This document shows, one piece after another, positions 8,884-18,059 of a stretch of 64,000 nucleotides of DNA. Numbering within the stretch: position 1 is the first letter of the stretch; every line of letters starts with the position of its first letter. The stretch covers positions 62,001 to 126,000 of the forward strand of contig DASVQQ010000008.1 in NCBI GenBank assembly GCA_036389035.1. Reading direction: 5' to 3'. The DNA is from Jatrophihabitans sp. GTDB taxonomy: Bacteria > Actinomycetota > Actinomycetes > Mycobacteriales > Jatrophihabitantaceae. Made by a program: the position numbers and the translations under genes. Under the pieces are notes generated by a model. The model saw only the letters and a program-made list of their open reading frames with translations. It ran no database searches and was not told the origin of the DNA.

Positions 8884-10802
8884 CAGATCGCCACCGGGTA
8901 CACCGGCTGCGGGATCTCGGGTCGGATCCGGCCTTCGACGAAGATGCCGTGCCAGACCATGAACACCAGCAGCGTCCAGATCTTGCGGGAGTAGTCGTGC
9001 GGGCCGTCGCGGTGGGCGTCCAGCAGCCGAAGCGCCGCCGCCGTGTCGATCAGGTGACCGGTGCCGGCCGAGCTGATGATGTCGCGGGCCCAGTCATACA
9101 TCTCATCGCGCAGCCACGGCCGGGTCGGCACCGGAAAGCCGAGCTTGGGCCGGTTCAGCACGTGGACCGGCACGATCTCGGCCAGCGCCCGGCGCAGCGC
9201 GTACTTGGTGGTCTCGGGGGTGATCTTCTGCTCCACCGGGATCGCCGAGGCCACCCGGAACACCTCGGTGTCCAGGAACGGCACCCGCAGCTCGAGTGAG
9301 TTGGCCATCGTCATCTTGTCGGCCTTGACCAGGATGTCGCCGCGCAGCCAGGTGAACAGGTCGATGTACTGCATCCGGGTGGAGTCGTCCAGATGGGTGG
9401 TGGCGGCGTAGTGCGGCGCGGTGACGTCGGTGTAGCTGACGTCGGGGGAGTACGTCTTCAAAAGATCGGCCATCTCATCGGGACGGAAGATCCTGGCGTT
9501 GCCGTAGTAGCGCTCCTCGATGCCGATCGAGGCCCGGCGCAGCAGGTCCTTGCCGCGCATCCCCTCCGGCAGCCGGGTCGACAGATTGCCGAGCAGCCGC
9601 TTCACCGGGTCGGGGACGGCGGTCAGGCGCCGCAGCGAGATCGGCTCCCGGTAGATGGTGTAGCCGCCGAACAGCTCGTCGGCGCCCTCACCGGACAGCA
9701 CCACCTTGACGTGCTTGCGCGCCTCGCGGGCGATGAAGTACAGCGGCACCAGCGCCGGGTCGGCCACCGGGTCATCGAGATACCAGACGATCAGCGGCAG
9801 GGTGTCCATCATCTCCTGGGCGCTGACCACCTTGGTGATGTGCTCGACCCCGATCGCGGCGGCCGACTCGGCGGCCACGTCGATCTCGGAGAAGCCGGAG
9901 CGCTCGAAGCCGGTGGTAAAGGTGAGCAGCTTCGGGTTGTGCTCGCGGGCCAGCGCGGCGATCGCGGTGGAGTCGATGCCGCCGGACAGGAACGCCCCGA
10001 CCGTGAAGTCCGAGCGCAGGTGCTTGGCCACCGAGTCGCGCAGCGCGTCGGCGATCTCGGAGTAGAGCTTGTCCGGCTCGGAGACCGGGCGGATCGGGAA
10101 GTCCGGCTTGAAGTACCGCTTGGTCTCGATGGGCCCGCCCGGGCGCAGCGTGAAGCTGGTGCCCGAGTCGATCCGGGTGATCTGACGGTGCATCGAGGCC
10201 GGCTCGGGGACGTACTGCAGCGTCAGGTAATGCTGCAGCGCCTCGGTGTTCACCTGCTGGGCCACCTCGTCAGGGGCCACCGACAGCAGCGCCTTCTTCT
10301 CCGAGGCGAAGAACGAGCCGCGCTCGTCGGTGTAGGTGTAGAGCGGCTTGATGCCGAACCAGTCCCGGGCGCCGAACAGCACCCGTTCGTGGCTGTCCCA
10401 GATCAGGAACGTGAACATGCCCCGCAGCTCGGTGACGATCTGCTCGCCCAGGTAGTGGTAGCCGGCCAGGATCGCCTCGCCGTCGCCCTTGGTCTCGAAC
10501 CGCGCCCCGAATTCGGTGCTCAGGCGCTCGCGCAGCTCCAGGTAGTTGTAGATCTCGCCGTTGAAGATCAGCTGATAGCGCTGCTGCAGGTAGGGCAGCG
10601 GCTGGTGGCTGTGCTCCCAGTCGATCAGCGACAGCCGGCGAAAGCCGATCACCGCCTCGTCGTCGGACCAGGTGCCGGCGTCGTCCGGGCCGCGGTGGCG
10701 CATCTGCACCAGCGAGGCCTCGATCGCCTCCCGGGTCGCTTCCAGCTGCCCGGCTTGCCCGCCGCCGGTGGGGGCGGCGACGAAGCCGATCAGACCGCAC
10801 AT
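8883..10802 (-). CDS. asnB: Asparagine synthase (glutamine-hydrolysing)
   Basis: AsnB makes asparagine from aspartate, ATP and glutamine-derived ammonia. The start is fixed at ATG 10802 because the mature N-terminus must expose Cys2 (MCGLIGF), the glutaminase nucleophile. Residues 2 to about 220 form the class-II glutaminase domain (RHRGPDD, FNGEIYN). The synthetase domain has the pyrophosphate loop AFLSGGIDSTAIAA and SGEGADELFGGY. The 639-residue length is normal for the actinobacterial type. The ATG overlaps the upstream epimerase stop as TGATG. Its homologue Rv2201 lies near adoK and ctaC in M. tuberculosis. Confidence 0.95.
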   Translation of the reverse strand: MCGLIGFVAAPTGGGQAGQLEATREAIEASLVQMRHRGPDDAGTWSDDEAVIGFRRLSLIDWEHSHQPLPYLQQRYQLIFNGEIYNYLELRERLSTEFGARFETKGDGEAILAGYHYLGEQIVTELRGMFTFLIWDSHERVLFGARDWFGIKPLYTYTDERGSFFASEKKALLSVAPDEVAQQVNTEALQHYLTLQYVPEPASMHRQITRIDSGTSFTLRPGGPIETKRYFKPDFPIRPVSEPDKLYSEIADALRDSVAKHLRSDFTVGAFLSGGIDSTAIAALAREHNPKLLTFTTGFERSGFSEIDVAAESAAAIGVEHITKVVSAQEMMDTLPLIVWYLDDPVADPALVPLYFIAREARKHVKVVLSGEGADELFGGYTIYREPISLRRLTAVPDPVKRLLGNLSTRLPEGMRGKDLLRRASIGIEERYYGNARIFRPDEMADLLKTYSPDVSYTDVTAPHYAATTHLDDSTRMQYIDLFTWLRGDILVKADKMTMANSLELRVPFLDTEVFRVASAIPVEQKITPETTKYALRRALAEIVPVHVLNRPKLGFPVPTRPWLRDEMYDWARDIISSAGTGHLIDTAAALRLLDAHRDGPHDYSRKIWTLLVFMVWHGIFVEGRIRPEIPQPVYPVAI

Positions 10803-11359
10803 CAGCCGCTCACACTCTGCTCGCTGAACTTGGGGGCGGTGGCGTCCTTGGCCGAGATCTGGGCCGGGTCGCCGGCGTCCACCGGAATCGGCCAGCTGAA
10901 CCCGAGGCCCTCGTCCAGCGGCGAGAAGGCGGTTCCGGGCATGCCCGGGTACCACTCGTCGGTGAAGACGTAGAGGTACTGGCTGCCCCCGCGGCTGACC
11001 GACTGGAACCCGTTGCAGACGCCCGCCGGCACCAGCACCTGGGTGCCGGACCTCAGCTCGACGGTGACCAGCTTGCCGTAGCTTGCCGAGTCCGGACGGG
11101 TGTCGAGGTAGGCCCCGAACGCCTCGCCCGCGATGCAGCCCACCAGCTTGGTGGTGGACTCGCCGTGCAGCCCCCGGACCGCGCCGTAGCCGGACTCGGT
11201 GACGTTGATCTGGCGCATGGGGCCGAAGTCGCCCAGCGCCGAGGCCCGGAAGAACTCACGGACCGTGCCACGCTCGTCGCTGACCTGCTTGAGGGTGATG
11301 ACCAGCAACCCCTCGATGCCGGTCTCGCCGCTCTGCATGTCGGTGATCTGCATGCTCAT
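10802..11359 (-). CDS. dTDP-4-dehydrorhamnose 3,5-epimerase-like cupin protein
   Basis: The 185-residue protein is RmlC-like. It contains DERGTVREFFRASAL, INVTESGYGAVRGLHGEST, GTQVLVPAGVCNGFQSVS and YLYVFTDEWYPG, matching the sugar-epimerase cupin layout with the catalytic His in RGLHGE. ATG 11359 is preceded by AAAGGATCGGGGGC. No other rhamnose genes are nearby, so the sugar nucleotide acted on is unknown and the protein may be a divergent epimerase. It is coupled to asnB (TGATG) and starts 28 bases after the aminotransferase-TusA fusion gene. Confidence 0.8.
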   Translation of the reverse strand: MSMQITDMQSGETGIEGLLVITLKQVSDERGTVREFFRASALGDFGPMRQINVTESGYGAVRGLHGESTTKLVGCIAGEAFGAYLDTRPDSASYGKLVTVELRSGTQVLVPAGVCNGFQSVSRGGSQYLYVFTDEWYPGMPGTAFSPLDEGLGFSWPIPVDAGDPAQISAKDATAPKFSEQSVSG

Positions 11360-11387
11360 GCCCCCGATCCTTTCACGGGCCGGATGC

Positions 11388-12878
11388 TCAGTGCAGTCGA
11401 CGCACCCGGTAGGCGCTCGCCCCGTCGGCCGTCGCGGCCTGCTCGACCAGCTGCTGGCCGCGCATCCGGCACCAGGCCTGGAGGTCACTGGCCGCAGCCG
11501 GGTCATCGGCCAGCACCGTCAGTTCCGAGCCGATCTCGATGCCTGGCAGCGCCCGGGCCAGGTCCAGCACCGGCAGCGGGCAGCGCCGGCCGCGGCTGTC
11601 CAGCACGCCGCCGTCCGGGGACGGGCCGGTCTCGGTGGTCGGGCCTGTGGTGGACGGGCCTGTGGTGGACGGGCCTGTCGCGGTGGTCGGGCGGGACTCG
11701 GTGATCGGCCCGGGCCGCGCGGTCGGCGAGCCGGGCGCCTGGGCGCGGACGGCCGCCACCGCCTCGGGCAGCACCGCCAGGAACCGCTCGACGTCGGCCT
11801 GCTGGACCCCCGGGTGCAGCGAGATCCGGATGTTGCCCGAGGTCAGCGCGCCCATCGCGACCAGCACATGGGACGGCGTCAGGGTGTCGGAGGTGCACGA
11901 TGACCCCGACGACACCGCGAAGCCGCGCCGGTCCAGCTCGGTGAGCAGGGCCTCGCCGTCGAGGTAGAGGCAGGAGAAGGTGACCAGCTGCGGCAGCCGG
12001 CCGGCCGGGTCGTCCTCGCCCAGCACGACCGTGTCCTCGACGCTCAGCGGCACCTGCTGCCGGATCCGCTCGACCAGCCCCGCCAGCCGGGCGCCCTCGG
12101 CCGCCCGGTCGGCCCGGGTGGCGCGCAGGCTCGCCACCGCGGCCACGATCGCCGGCACGTTCGGCATCCCAGCGGTCCGTCCGGACTCGGCCTCGTCCAC
12201 CGGGAAGGGCGGGCGCCACCGGGTGCCCTGGCGGATCACCAGCAGCCCCACGCCGGCCGGCCCGCCCCACAGCCGAGCGTCGGCGGTGAAGATCGGCGCG
12301 GTGGCCGGCGGCCGGCCGTAGACCAGCTCGTGGCTGGCGTCGACCACCAGCGGCACGCCGAGTTCGGCCAGCCGCCGGGCCGCCTCGTCGACCGGTTGCC
12401 GGGTGCCGACCTCGTGATTGGCGGCCTGCAGCACCGCGGTGGCCACCCCGGGCTGGCCGGCCAGCTCCAGGAACTCGGTCAGCCGCACCCGGCCGGTCGG
12501 ATCGACGCCGGCCACCCGCACCTCGCCGCCGTGCTGGCGGTGCCAGTCCGCGGCGTGCAGGACCGCCGAGTGCTCGACCGCCGAGTGCAGCAGCACGTTG
12601 CCGGTCCGCCGCCGGCCCGCCAGGCTGCCCAGCACGCCGTGCTGCAGGGCGTGCGCGCCCGAGGGCAAGAAGCTGAGCTCGTCGGGACGGACCCCGAGTT
12701 CGGCCGCCCCGGCCTGCCGGGCGGCGTCGAGCAGCACCGCGCTGCGACGCCCGGCGCCGGTCAGCCGGGACGGGTCGGCCCAGCCGTCCTGCCAGGCCGC
12801 CTGCATCGCCTCGGCGGCCACCGGGTGCAACGGCAGGCCGGCGGCGGCGTCGAGGTAGCCCGAGACCGGCTGGTTCAT
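11388..12878 (-). CDS. Class V aminotransferase (cysteine desulfurase-like) fused to a TusA domain; PLP lysine apparently absent
   Basis: Residues 1 to about 385 follow the NifS/IscS fold: YLDAAAGLPLHPVAAEAM, VEHSAVLHAADWH, ANHEVGTRQPVDE and FAVSSGSSCTSDTLTPSHV with a catalytic-type Cys. After a Thr/Pro/Gly repeat linker, about residues 420-496 form a TusA/SirA sulfur-carrier domain (LDSRGRRCPLPVLDLARALP with its CPxP Cys). Where desulfurases normally have HK before the GP of the PLP loop, this protein reads ARLWGGPAGVG, so the cofactor lysine appears replaced by Leu. It may therefore not be a standard desulfurase. Start ATG 12878. It heads the operon with the epimerase, asnB and PemK-like gene. 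Confidence 0.85.
   Translation of the reverse strand: MNQPVSGYLDAAAGLPLHPVAAEAMQAAWQDGWADPSRLTGAGRRSAVLLDAARQAGAAELGVRPDELSFLPSGAHALQHGVLGSLAGRRRTGNVLLHSAVEHSAVLHAADWHRQHGGEVRVAGVDPTGRVRLTEFLELAGQPGVATAVLQAANHEVGTRQPVDEAARRLAELGVPLVVDASHELVYGRPPATAPIFTADARLWGGPAGVGLLVIRQGTRWRPPFPVDEAESGRTAGMPNVPAIVAAVASLRATRADRAAEGARLAGLVERIRQQVPLSVEDTVVLGEDDPAGRLPQLVTFSCLYLDGEALLTELDRRGFAVSSGSSCTSDTLTPSHVLVAMGALTSGNIRISLHPGVQQADVERFLAVLPEAVAAVRAQAPGSPTARPGPITESRPTTATGPSTTGPSTTGPTTETGPSPDGGVLDSRGRRCPLPVLDLARALPGIEIGSELTVLADDPAAASDLQAWCRMRGQQLVEQAATADGASAYRVRRLH
11637..11684. repeat. Short tandem repeat encoding the desulfurase-TusA linker
   Basis: A 15-base unit close to GGGCCTGTGGTGGAC recurs about three times and encodes TTGPS-type repeats on the minus strand. 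It spaces the aminotransferase and TusA domains and keeps frame on copy-number change. Confidence 0.6.
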
Positions 12879-12902
12879 GCTGGCGACGGTAGTACCCGCC
12901 CG

Positions 12903-12938
12903 CCATCCCGGGGTGTGCCGCCTACCATCCCGGGGTGT
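12903..12938. promoter_or_regulatory. Direct repeat in the divergent promoter region between the desulfurase-TusA and ctaC operons
   Basis: CCATCCCGGGGTGT occurs at 12903-12916 and again, identically, at 12925-12938. The 22-base spacing places the copies on the same DNA face, about two helical turns apart, as expected for an operator bound by a dimer or two proteins. It lies 25-60 bases upstream of the leftward start at 12878 and about 135 bases before ctaC. Confidence 0.45.
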
Positions 12939-13072
12939 CCCGCTCGCCATGCCGAGCGGCACGCCACCCCTCACCGCTGTTGTGCTGTGTTCTCGGATAG
13001 GCTCCAAAGTGGCGGGATTACTCGAGGCGGGAATGGCCTCGACCCAGCCGGACGAGGAAGGCGGTTTCGCCA

Positions 13073-14032
13073 GTGCAGCGCAGTCTCCGGTCCCGGATTT
13101 CGCGACTCGGTCTGCTCGCGGGGTCTGCCGTGATGTTGACCGGTTGCACCGTCCAAGACGTCGAGGACAAGCTCCGGTTCGGCTGGCCCAGCGGCGTCAC
13201 CAACCAGGCAGACCGGATGCGCACCCTGTGGACCTGGTCCTCGGTCGCGGCGCTGGTCGTCGGGGCGATCGTCTGGGGCCTGATCTTCTGGTGCTGCTGG
13301 CGCTACCGCAAGACCGATGACCTGCTGCCCACCCAGACCAAGTACCACCTGCCGATCGAGATCGCCTACTCGATCGCGCCCTTCGTGATCATCGCCGTGC
13401 TGTTCTACTTCACCGCGATCACCGAGGACTACGTCGACACCTTGACGCCCAATCCGGACACCGTCGTCCAGGTCAACGCGTTCAAGTGGAACTGGGAGTT
13501 CGAGTACAAGACCAACACGGTCAACGGTCAATCGCAGGAGACGAACTACCCGACCGGTGATCCGGCCGCCGGCACGTCGATCTCGACGGTCGGCAGCGCG
13601 GACGAGATCCCGGTGCTGGTGGTGCCGGTGGCCAAGCGGGTCCGGGTCATCGAGGTCAGCAAGGACGTCATCCACTCCTTCTGGGTGCCGGACTTCCTGT
13701 TCAAGCGCGACGTGATCCCGATGAAGAAGCCGAACGAGTTCGAGTTCACCGCCACCCAGACCGGGCACTACGTCGGCCGCTGCGCCGAGCTGTGCGGCAC
13801 GTACCACTCGCAGATGAACTTCGAGGTGCGGGTGGTGACCGCCGACAACTACAACAAGTACCTCACCAACCTGGCCGCCATCCCCTCCGGTGACCCGGCT
13901 CGCCAGAGCAAGGCGCTGCAGTCCATCGGCGAGGACCCGTGCGCCACCACCACGTACCCGTTCGAGACCGACCGGCTGAAGCGGTCGGCGTCTGAGAACC
14001 CCGGCGCGCGGGCCTGCGCCGGCGCCAGTTAG
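13073..14032 (+). CDS. ctaC: Cytochrome c oxidase subunit II
   Basis: CtaC carries the CuA centre that accepts electrons from the bc1 complex in the bcc-aa3 supercomplex. The N-terminus is a lipoprotein signal with lipobox MLTGC (residues about 21-25). Two transmembrane segments follow (about 50-75 and 95-120). The periplasmic CuA domain has DVIHSFWVPDF and the ligand cluster GRCAELCGTYHSQM. GTG 13073 follows GAGGAAGGCGGTTTCGCCA. ctaF follows 12 bases later. The catalytic subunit gene ctaD is not in the window. Confidence 0.97.
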   Translation: MQRSLRSRISRLGLLAGSAVMLTGCTVQDVEDKLRFGWPSGVTNQADRMRTLWTWSSVAALVVGAIVWGLIFWCCWRYRKTDDLLPTQTKYHLPIEIAYSIAPFVIIAVLFYFTAITEDYVDTLTPNPDTVVQVNAFKWNWEFEYKTNTVNGQSQETNYPTGDPAAGTSISTVGSADEIPVLVVPVAKRVRVIEVSKDVIHSFWVPDFLFKRDVIPMKKPNEFEFTATQTGHYVGRCAELCGTYHSQMNFEVRVVTADNYNKYLTNLAAIPSGDPARQSKALQSIGEDPCATTTYPFETDRLKRSASENPGARACAGAS

Positions 14033-14044
14033 GGCGGTGGGGCA

Positions 14045-14467
14045 ATGAAACTCGAAGCCCGGATCTTCAACTGGATCGCCCTGTTCTGCTTCGTGGTCGC
14101 CGGGATCTACGCCGGTTGGACGAACTGGAACAGCGGCGGCGTCGAGGTCGCCGGCACGACGGCGCTGATACTGTCCGGCGGCCTGCTCGGCATCAGCGGC
14201 TCGTTCTTCTGGTTCGTCTCGCGCCGCATCGACGCTCGCCCCGAGGACCGCAACGACGCCGAGATTGCCGAAGGCGCGGGGGAGTTGGGCTTCTTCTCAC
14301 CCGGCAGCTACTGGCCGGTCGCCATCGCCTTCGGCGCCATGCTGTCGGCCATCGGCTTCGCCACGGTGCAGTACTGGCTGGTCGGCCTGGGCGTGCTGGT
14401 GATTCTGTACAGCGTCGGCGGGCTGCTGTTCGAGTACTACGTGGGCGAGCGCGCACCGCTTCGCTGA
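14045..14467 (+). CDS. ctaF: Actinobacterial cytochrome c oxidase subunit IV
   Basis: The 140-residue protein has four hydrophobic segments and the characteristic beginning MKLEARIFNWIALFCFVVAG and ending LLFEYYVGERAP of the actinobacterial subunit IV (Rv2199c in M. tuberculosis). It has no prosthetic-group ligands; it is a structural part of the aa3 oxidase. It lies 12 bases after ctaC, so the two are co-transcribed. Confidence 0.93.
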   Translation: MKLEARIFNWIALFCFVVAGIYAGWTNWNSGGVEVAGTTALILSGGLLGISGSFFWFVSRRIDARPEDRNDAEIAEGAGELGFFSPGSYWPVAIAFGAMLSAIGFATVQYWLVGLGVLVILYSVGGLLFEYYVGERAPLR

Positions 14468-14540
14468 ATCAGCTGACACCGGCAGGCTGATCGCCTGTTG
14501 GCTGCCCACGGGCGGTGTCGATGCTGCACTATCTAGCACT

Positions 14541-15134
14541 ATGCCGAATACGGATACCGCTGTCACCGTTCGACGCCATTGGGGCGCGTTTCGCACTCCA
14601 TGGGTGGTCCGCAAGCTTCGAAAGTCTGCCGACACCCGCGTCCGGCTGCCCGAGGCCTACACCTATAACGGCTCGAGCGCCGATGCCGGCCCGTGGGTGA
14701 GAGCGCTGGCCGCCCGGACCGGAGACTTCGCCCACCAGCCGATCGACCTGGCCCCACCACGACGGGCCCGCCGCCGCGATCATTCCGATACGCTCGACCT
14801 GCCCCCCGACCTGTTCCCTTCGGCCGAGACCGGCGGTGGTGGGAGTGGCGGTGGTGGTGATTGGCTGGACGGGGCGGATGAGTACGGACTCGTCATCATC
14901 GCTGTGATCGTGGTTCTCCTCGTTGTCGCCGTCGCGGCGCCGTTGGGGCTAATCGCTATCGAGATCGTGCTTACCCTCGGCCTCGCAGCGGCCGGTGTCA
15001 TCCTCCGCCTGGCGAACATCAAACCGTGGACCGTCCTGGTGCTGCGCAATGGGATTGTCGTGGCCGTGGTAGCGGTCAAGGGATGGCGATCAAGCCGATC
15101 GGTCATCGCAGCGCTGCGCCAGCACGCAACCTGA
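14541..15134 (+). CDS. Hypothetical membrane protein
   Basis: I do not recognise this 197-residue protein. Residues 1-105 are hydrophilic and basic, with a Gly-rich stretch (GGGGSGGGG) near 97-105. Residues about 115-160 hold two hydrophobic segments (GLVIIAVIVVLLVVAVAAPL and IEIVLTLGLAAAGVIL), and a third weaker one lies near VLRNGIVVAVVAV. It follows ctaF on the same strand after 73 bases and ends before a strong bidirectional hairpin. It could be part of the cta transcript, but no respiratory motif is visible. Confidence 0.6.
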   Translation: MPNTDTAVTVRRHWGAFRTPWVVRKLRKSADTRVRLPEAYTYNGSSADAGPWVRALAARTGDFAHQPIDLAPPRRARRRDHSDTLDLPPDLFPSAETGGGGSGGGGDWLDGADEYGLVIIAVIVVLLVVAVAAPLGLIAIEIVLTLGLAAAGVILRLANIKPWTVLVLRNGIVVAVVAVKGWRSSRSVIAALRQHAT

Positions 15135-15214
15135 CCTCGCAGTCTCACGCCGCAGCCGGCGAAGCTGCTGGATCACCACCTCGCAGCAGCAGCCAAGTAG
15201 CCGCCCTGGTGAGG

Positions 15215-15254
15215 CGACAGCGGCACCCCTGCCTGAGCATGGGTGCCGCTGTCG
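15215..15254. terminator. Bidirectional terminator-like hairpin between convergent genes
   Basis: CGACAGCGGCACCC (15215-15228) pairs perfectly with GGGTGCCGCTGTCG (15241-15254) across a 12-base loop. It sits between the rightward membrane protein gene and the leftward qcrB end. There is no clear T tract, which is common for actinobacterial terminators. Confidence 0.75.
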
Positions 15255-15300
15255 AACGGTCTCAGCAGGCCGGCAAACGTCCGGCCGATGGGGTCTCTGG

Positions 15301-16965
15301 TCAGTCGGTGAGTTCGCGCTCGCGGTGTGGGTCGCTCAGCTCGGCCCTGGCCAGGGCGTCGAGTTCGGCCTGGATGTCGGCCTTCTCGCGGACCGGGTAG
15401 AAGAAGCCCCGGATCTTGTGACCGCGCGGGTTGCCGAGCTGGTTCATCCGCTTGGGCACCGGCGTTCCGGCGTAGCCGAGCTGGCCGTGGCCATGGTCAT
15501 CCACCGGGCCGAGCGGCTGGTGCACCTCGATGAACTCGCCGTTGGGCAGCAGCTTGATGATGCCGGTCTCGATGCCGTGCTCGAGCACCTCTCGGTCATG
15601 GCGTTGCAGGCCCAGGCAGATCTTGTAGGCCACCGCGTAGGCCAGCGGCGGCAGCACCAGCAGCCCGATCCGGCCCGCCCAGGTCATCGCGTTCAGCGAG
15701 ATGTCGAAGGCCTTGGCGATCAGGTCGTTGCCGCCGGAGATCAGCAGCACCGTGTAGAAGGTGATGGCCATCGCCCCGAGCCCGGTGCGCACCGGCACGT
15801 CACGCGGGCGCTGCAGCAGGTTGTGCGAGGACTTGTCCTTGGTGAACTTCGCTTCCAGGAACGGGTATAGCCCGGCCAGGGTGAACATGATCCCGGGCAG
15901 CACCAGGGTCGGCCAGAACAGCGGCGGGATCGTATGGTCGAACAGCCTGATCTCCCAGGACGGGAACAACCGGGTCGAGCCGTCGAGGAAGCCGATGTAC
16001 CAGTCGGGCTGGGAGCCGGCGGTCACCTGGGACGGGTTGTAGGGCCCGAACAGCCAGATCGGGTTGATCTGGGCCAGCCCGCCGAGCGCGACGCAGACGG
16101 CGGCGACGATGAAGAAGAAGCCGCCGGCCTTCATGCCGTAGACGGGGTACATCCGCTCGCCGCTGACGGTCTGCTCGGTCTTGCCGGGGCCGGGGAACTC
16201 GGTGTGCTTCTGCTTGATCAGCAAGGCCATGTGGGCCCCTATCAAGCCGGCCAACAACGCCGGGACGATCAGGACGTGCACGATGTAGAGCCGGCCGATG
16301 ATCACGGTGCCGGGGAACTTGCCGCCGAACACCAGGAACTCGGCCCAGCTGCCGATCACCGGGATCGACTGCATGATCGCCGCGGCGATTCGCAGGCCGG
16401 TGCCGGACAGCAGGTCATCGGGCAGCGAGTAGCCGGCGAAGCCCTCGACCAGGCCCAGGGTCACCAGGCCCAGGCCGATCAGCCAGTTCAGCTCACGGGG
16501 CTTGCGGAACGCGCCGGTGAAGAACACCCGGAACATGTGGATCAGCATCGCGGCCATGAACAGCAGCGCCGCCCAGTGGTGGATCTGGCGCATCACCAGC
16601 CCGCCGCGGACCTCGAAGGAGATGTCCAGCGTCGAGGCGTAGGCCCGCGACATGTGCACGCCGTTCAGCGGCACGTAGGCGCCGTCATAGCGGACCTCGG
16701 CCATCGAGGCGTCGAAGAAGAACGTCAGGAAGGTGCCGGACAGGATCAGGATGATGAACGAGTAGAGCGCGATCTCGCCCATCATGAACGACCAGTGGTC
16801 GGGGAAGACCTTGTTCAGCTGCTTGCGCATGCCGCCGGCCACGCCGAGCCGGTCCTCGCTCCAGCGGCCGACCTTGCCGATCGGGGTGGATGGCTTGTCG
16901 AAGCGCTTGGGCCCCTTGACTGTGGGCTTCTTGCTCAGGTCGACAGAATCATCATTGGTGGTCAT
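15301..16965 (-). CDS. qcrB: Cytochrome bc1 complex cytochrome b subunit
   Basis: QcrB oxidises menaquinol and holds two b hemes. The 554-residue length and C-terminal extension are typical of actinobacteria. Heme-ligand histidines are visible in [20 protein letters not shown] and in [21 protein letters not shown], and about nine membrane segments are present. The Qo-site region reads [12 protein letters not shown] further on. ATG 16965 overlaps the qcrA stop by 4 bases (ATGA). It is the last gene of qcrC-qcrA-qcrB. Confidence 0.97.
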   Translation of the reverse strand: MTTNDDSVDLSKKPTVKGPKRFDKPSTPIGKVGRWSEDRLGVAGGMRKQLNKVFPDHWSFMMGEIALYSFIILILSGTFLTFFFDASMAEVRYDGAYVPLNGVHMSRAYASTLDISFEVRGGLVMRQIHHWAALLFMAAMLIHMFRVFFTGAFRKPRELNWLIGLGLVTLGLVEGFAGYSLPDDLLSGTGLRIAAAIMQSIPVIGSWAEFLVFGGKFPGTVIIGRLYIVHVLIVPALLAGLIGAHMALLIKQKHTEFPGPGKTEQTVSGERMYPVYGMKAGGFFFIVAAVCVALGGLAQINPIWLFGPYNPSQVTAGSQPDWYIGFLDGSTRLFPSWEIRLFDHTIPPLFWPTLVLPGIMFTLAGLYPFLEAKFTKDKSSHNLLQRPRDVPVRTGLGAMAITFYTVLLISGGNDLIAKAFDISLNAMTWAGRIGLLVLPPLAYAVAYKICLGLQRHDREVLEHGIETGIIKLLPNGEFIEVHQPLGPVDDHGHGQLGYAGTPVPKRMNQLGNPRGHKIRGFFYPVREKADIQAELDALARAELSDPHRERELTD

Positions 16966-18059
16966 GGCCGCTCCCAGAATGACGGGCCTACAGCTTCAGG
17001 GTAGTCATCTCGGGAGACGAAGTACTGCTGTCCGTCGACTACCTCGACGTCCAGCGGCAGCTTCGGCAGGCTGCGAGTGGCCGGGCCGAACACCGGCTTG
17101 GCGTCCTGCAGCACGTCGAACTGCGACTGGTGGCACGGGCAGAGCAGGCGTCCGGTCTTCTGCTCGTACAGCGAGGCCGGGCAGCCGGCGTGCGTGCAGA
17201 TCTTGGAGAAGGCGACGTAGTCGCCCCAGCCGAAGTTCTCCTGGCCCCTGCGGGCCTTGACGGTCTCACCCGGCCTCAACCGGATCAGCAGGGTGGGCGC
17301 GTCCGGGTCCTTGGTGCCGCCCGGGACGCCGGGGAACACCGTGGCGATGCCGCCGGGCAGCAGGTCACCCGGTCCGGCCCGGCGGCCGTCGATGTGCACG
17401 AGCGGCATGCCCGGCTCGAACGGGGTTGAGAACAGGCTCTGGCCCTCGCCGCGGCCGGGCTTCTTGATCATGGCGCCGACCAGCGCGACCACCGGGGTCA
17501 GGGCCAACGCTCCGCCGGCCAGCCCCAGGGTGGTCTTGAGCATCGAGCGGCGGGCGATGCCCAGGTCCTGGTAGCCCGACACCAGGGTGCCCGCGCCGAG
17601 GATCTGCTGGGTCAGGTCCGAGGCGCCGTCGTGCCGATCCTGGACGGCCTCCTCCTCGGGAAGCAGCCACTTGGCCCACATGATCACGCCGATGCCCACG
17701 CAGGCCAGCGACAGCCCGAGCAGGCCGCCGATCAGCGGCGTGAAGAACCGGAAGTTCTGGTTGCCCTCGCCGGGCAGCCGCCACTCGAACGGCACCGCGC
17801 CGCAGAACACCACGATGAAGCCGACCGCGGACAGGAAGCCCAGCAGGAAGACCGCCGCGATGGTGCGCTCGGCGCGCTTCTCGGCCTTGGTGCCGGCGAT
17901 CGGAAAGCGCTCACGCCGGTGCACGATGTAGATGCCGTCGGCTTCGGCGCCGGCGATCATCGCCTCTTCGGGGCTCAGCTGCGCGGCTTCCTCGGCCGAG
18001 AGGTCCTCTCCGGAATGGAGGTTCTCTCCCGAGTGCGCCCCACGGGCGGTGACACTCAC
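16962..18059 (-). CDS. qcrA: Cytochrome bc1 complex Rieske iron-sulfur subunit
   Basis: The [2Fe-2S] ligands are in [13 protein letters not shown] and [11 protein letters not shown] near the C-terminus. Three hydrophobic segments in the first 230 residues match the three-helix actinobacterial Rieske protein, with a twin-arginine-like IARRSML before the last helix. I start at GTG 18059, which overlaps the qcrC stop as GTGA; a codon at 18077 would give six extra residues. The product is 365 residues. It passes electrons from menaquinol to the c hemes of QcrC. Confidence 0.96.
   Translation of the reverse strand: MSVTARGAHSGENLHSGEDLSAEEAAQLSPEEAMIAGAEADGIYIVHRRERFPIAGTKAEKRAERTIAAVFLLGFLSAVGFIVVFCGAVPFEWRLPGEGNQNFRFFTPLIGGLLGLSLACVGIGVIMWAKWLLPEEEAVQDRHDGASDLTQQILGAGTLVSGYQDLGIARRSMLKTTLGLAGGALALTPVVALVGAMIKKPGRGEGQSLFSTPFEPGMPLVHIDGRRAGPGDLLPGGIATVFPGVPGGTKDPDAPTLLIRLRPGETVKARRGQENFGWGDYVAFSKICTHAGCPASLYEQKTGRLLCPCHQSQFDVLQDAKPVFGPATRSLPKLPLDVEVVDGQQYFVSRDDYPEAVGPSFWERP

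Noticed and set aside
9393..10973. 526-codon open frame on the plus strand opposite asnB
   Set aside because: The minus strand encodes asnB with all motifs. The plus reading is low-complexity (Arg, Gly, Val rich) and has no known motif, as expected for an antisense shadow in GC-rich DNA.
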